Shown in pieces: positions 63,020 through 64,000 of a stretch of DNA of 64,000 nt. Every line of letters begins with the position of its first letter. Positions within the stretch are counted from its first letter, which is position 1. Source of the DNA: an uncultured Marvinbryantia sp. (GTDB lineage Bacteria > Bacillota > Clostridia > Lachnospirales > Lachnospiraceae). The position numbers and the translations under genes are program-made. The notes beneath the pieces were generated by a model, which had not been told where the DNA came from, made no database searches, and saw only the letters and a list, made by a program, of their open reading frames with translations. The stretch spans positions 21,845-85,844 of the forward strand of contig NZ_CAJKOX010000015.1 of NCBI RefSeq assembly GCF_905201705.1, read 5' to 3'.

Positions 63020-63733
63020 CTATTTGTTTTTATTTACGATCCTTGTCTCATATTTTCCGGAAGCGATATCAATAAAGCGAACAAAGAGCGAAACCTTGTT
63101 GTCCTCGTTTAGACTGCTCCAGAGCAGCTCGGTAAACGCCTCGATATCGTTCGGGATCGCAACCGGCTTCGGCTCTCCGGAAAAGCTCGGCAGCGGATTG
63201 CCGTCACACTGATAGGTGTGGATAAAGTGGCCCTCCCCCGCTTTCGGATTTTCGTAGGCAAAGGTAAAGCGCTGACAGCTGTCCGGATCTCCATGATTGC
63301 TCTTTAAAATAGACATTGCGTAATTGTAGCTTCCGTTTTCGATGTGCATGATCCCGGAAATACGCGGCGTGTAGTTCGGCGCGTCCGGCTCAAATTCACG
63401 TGTACGAAGAGACTGCTCAAAGGTAAGCTGATGATCCATGCCGTCGTAGATGGTGTCTGTCTGGTCGCCGTTTGTCACGATGGTTTTATTACCGAGCACA
63501 CGCACCGGTGCATAAATAATCAGGCTGGGGTCGGTAAGTTTCGCAGGATCAAACGCCTGCGTGCGGATGCCCTCGCCGTCCTCCACAAATACACGGTTGC
63601 GGCTGTTTTCGCTTCTTCCCATGATAAAGTACGCTGCAACAGCCTTCGTACCGTCCTCCGATTTTCCGATGACGATCCCTCTTCCGGGATACGCATTGTT
63701 CTTCAGTTCCTGTTCCAGTGATAATCTGCTCAT
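63020..63733 (-). CDS. purO: IMP cyclohydrolase, archaeal PurO type
   Basis: Closes the ring of FAICAR to IMP, the last step of purine synthesis. 237 residues with NAYPGRGIVIGKSEDG, YFIMGRSENSRNRVF and an NYTPRISG segment, the IMP_cyclohyd (PurO) family first known in archaea and unrelated in fold to the PurH cyclohydrolase domain. Together with the next gene it replaces bifunctional PurH. AAAGGAGC precedes the ATG, and a ZTP riboswitch lies upstream. Confidence 0.9.
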   Translation of the reverse strand: MSRLSLEQELKNNAYPGRGIVIGKSEDGTKAVAAYFIMGRSENSRNRVFVEDGEGIRTQAFDPAKLTDPSLIIYAPVRVLGNKTIVTNGDQTDTIYDGMDHQLTFEQSLRTREFEPDAPNYTPRISGIMHIENGSYNYAMSILKSNHGDPDSCQRFTFAYENPKAGEGHFIHTYQCDGNPLPSFSGEPKPVAIPNDIEAFTELLWSSLNEDNKVSLFVRFIDIASGKYETRIVNKNK

Positions 63734-63760
63734 AATCTGCTCCTTTCTGAATATATAAAA

Positions 63761-63804
63761 ACCGCCTGAGGACCTGCTTCGTCAACAGCGGTCGCCCAGG
63801 CGGT
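63761..63804 (-). terminator. Riboswitch expression platform: intrinsic terminator
   Basis: On the minus strand ACCGCCTG (63797-63804) pairs with CAGGCGGT (63761-63768), followed by TTTTT. The 5' arm shares bases with the conserved CCGCCTGGGC of the aptamer, so ligand binding and termination exclude each other. Confidence 0.85.
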
Positions 63805-63865
63805 CGGCATCAGGATAACGTTGTACTCCCCACAGGTAACCCTGCTTTTCCGCCAGTCGTACAAC
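63794..63865 (-). promoter_or_regulatory. ZTP (pfl) riboswitch aptamer
   Basis: Read on the minus strand: P1 GTTGTAC (63859-63865) with GTACAAC (63820-63826), then inside it GACTGGCG, the P2 hairpin CAGG-gtta-CCTG and GTGGGGA, then a linker and CCGCCTGGGC (63794-63803). These are the conserved parts of the pfl motif, which senses the AICAR forms ZMP and ZTP and switches on purine and folate genes. It precedes the two enzymes that use up AICAR. Confidence 0.92.
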
Positions 63866-63875
63866 TGCTTTCTTG

Positions 63876-63904
63876 ATTATAACGTATTTTTGCGGAATAC
63901 TCAA
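63876..63904 (-). promoter_or_regulatory. Promoter of the purine pair
   Basis: On the minus strand TTGAGT (63899-63904) and TATAAT (63876-63881) with 17 bases between, placed so that transcription starts just before P1 of the riboswitch. The remaining bases 63905-64000 are AT-rich, and I see nothing else in them. Confidence 0.75.
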
Positions 63905-64000
63905 CTGGTTTTCCAAAATAATTAGGGTTGTTTCATGAAAGATTCCTTTTCAATATTGGTTTAATTCGCAAAAATATTATATATTATATTTTTTTGAAAA

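Noticed and set aside
1..64000. tRNA, rRNA genes or CRISPR arrays
   Set aside because: None of the intergenic gaps shows a tRNA cloverleaf with the usual T-loop, and no regularly spaced direct repeats were seen by eye.

Overview
The window looks like the chromosome of an endospore-forming Firmicute, most likely a Lachnospiraceae (Clostridia). The reasons are the sporulation genes yqfC, yqfD and a SpoVB-type flippase, the NfnAB flavin enzyme, the block radC-mreBCD-PBP2-minCDE-rodA-mgsA-dac, and Gram-positive style SOS boxes. Base composition is moderate in GC, dropping in two small accessory patches (about 12.3-14.5 kb and 55.9-59.2 kb). Species cannot be named from sequence reading alone. No rRNA, tRNA, CRISPR array, prophage or intact insertion sequence was seen.

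Layout. 0-5 kb: the tail of an NAD(P)H-hydrate repair gene, alanine racemase, a MazF-type RNase with no antitoxin gene, a soluble CorC-like CBS protein, YebC, a CFI-box protein and a TepA-like ClpP homologue. 5-11.4 kb: uppP, ftsK/spoIIIE and nfnAB. 11.4-15.9 kb: a Dabb protein, rlmH, then an AT-richer patch of three GNAT acetyltransferases and a DUF1349 protein, a HAD phosphatase and a DUF2284 protein. 15.9-24.7 kb: yqfC-yqfD-phoH-ybeY, a DUF3048 protein, a flippase, and proB-DUF896-fthC-proA. 24.8-36.1 kb: miaB-mutS-mutL-miaA, a PLP enzyme of the YnbB family and two flavoproteins. 36.1-36.4 kb: a highly folded intergenic element. 36.4-47 kb: the cell shape and division block. 47-54.8 kb: a small P-loop gene, then an HlyD-like protein, YggS, SepF, YlmH, aroB, lspA, rluD, a cytidylate-kinase-like gene and dtd.

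From 54.87 kb almost all genes lie on the minus strand: a tyrosine recombinase, an AAA ATPase/PD-(D/E)XK protein, a LysM protein of the YneA type behind three LexA-like boxes, a CapA-like phosphoesterase, a YjjG-type HAD enzyme, and the last two steps of purine synthesis as separate proteins (AICAR transformylase and an archaeal-type PurO IMP cyclohydrolase). The only plus-strand gene there is a membrane-anchored XRE regulator. The purine pair is preceded by what reads as a complete ZTP (pfl) riboswitch with an overlapping intrinsic terminator.

Most of the window is housekeeping in tightly packed operons with ATGA or TAATG overlaps. The parts most worth following up are the ZTP riboswitch on a split, PurO-type purine operon, the SOS-box cluster on the LysM gene without an adjacent lexA, the cloverleaf-like element before radC, the dif-like half-site at the end of the recombinase gene exactly where gene orientation flips, the apparent CTG start of yqfD, and the MazF gene without a partner. 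Starts were moved inward from the longest frame wherever a ribosome binding site and family alignment supported it. Family names rest on motif recognition, not on database searches.
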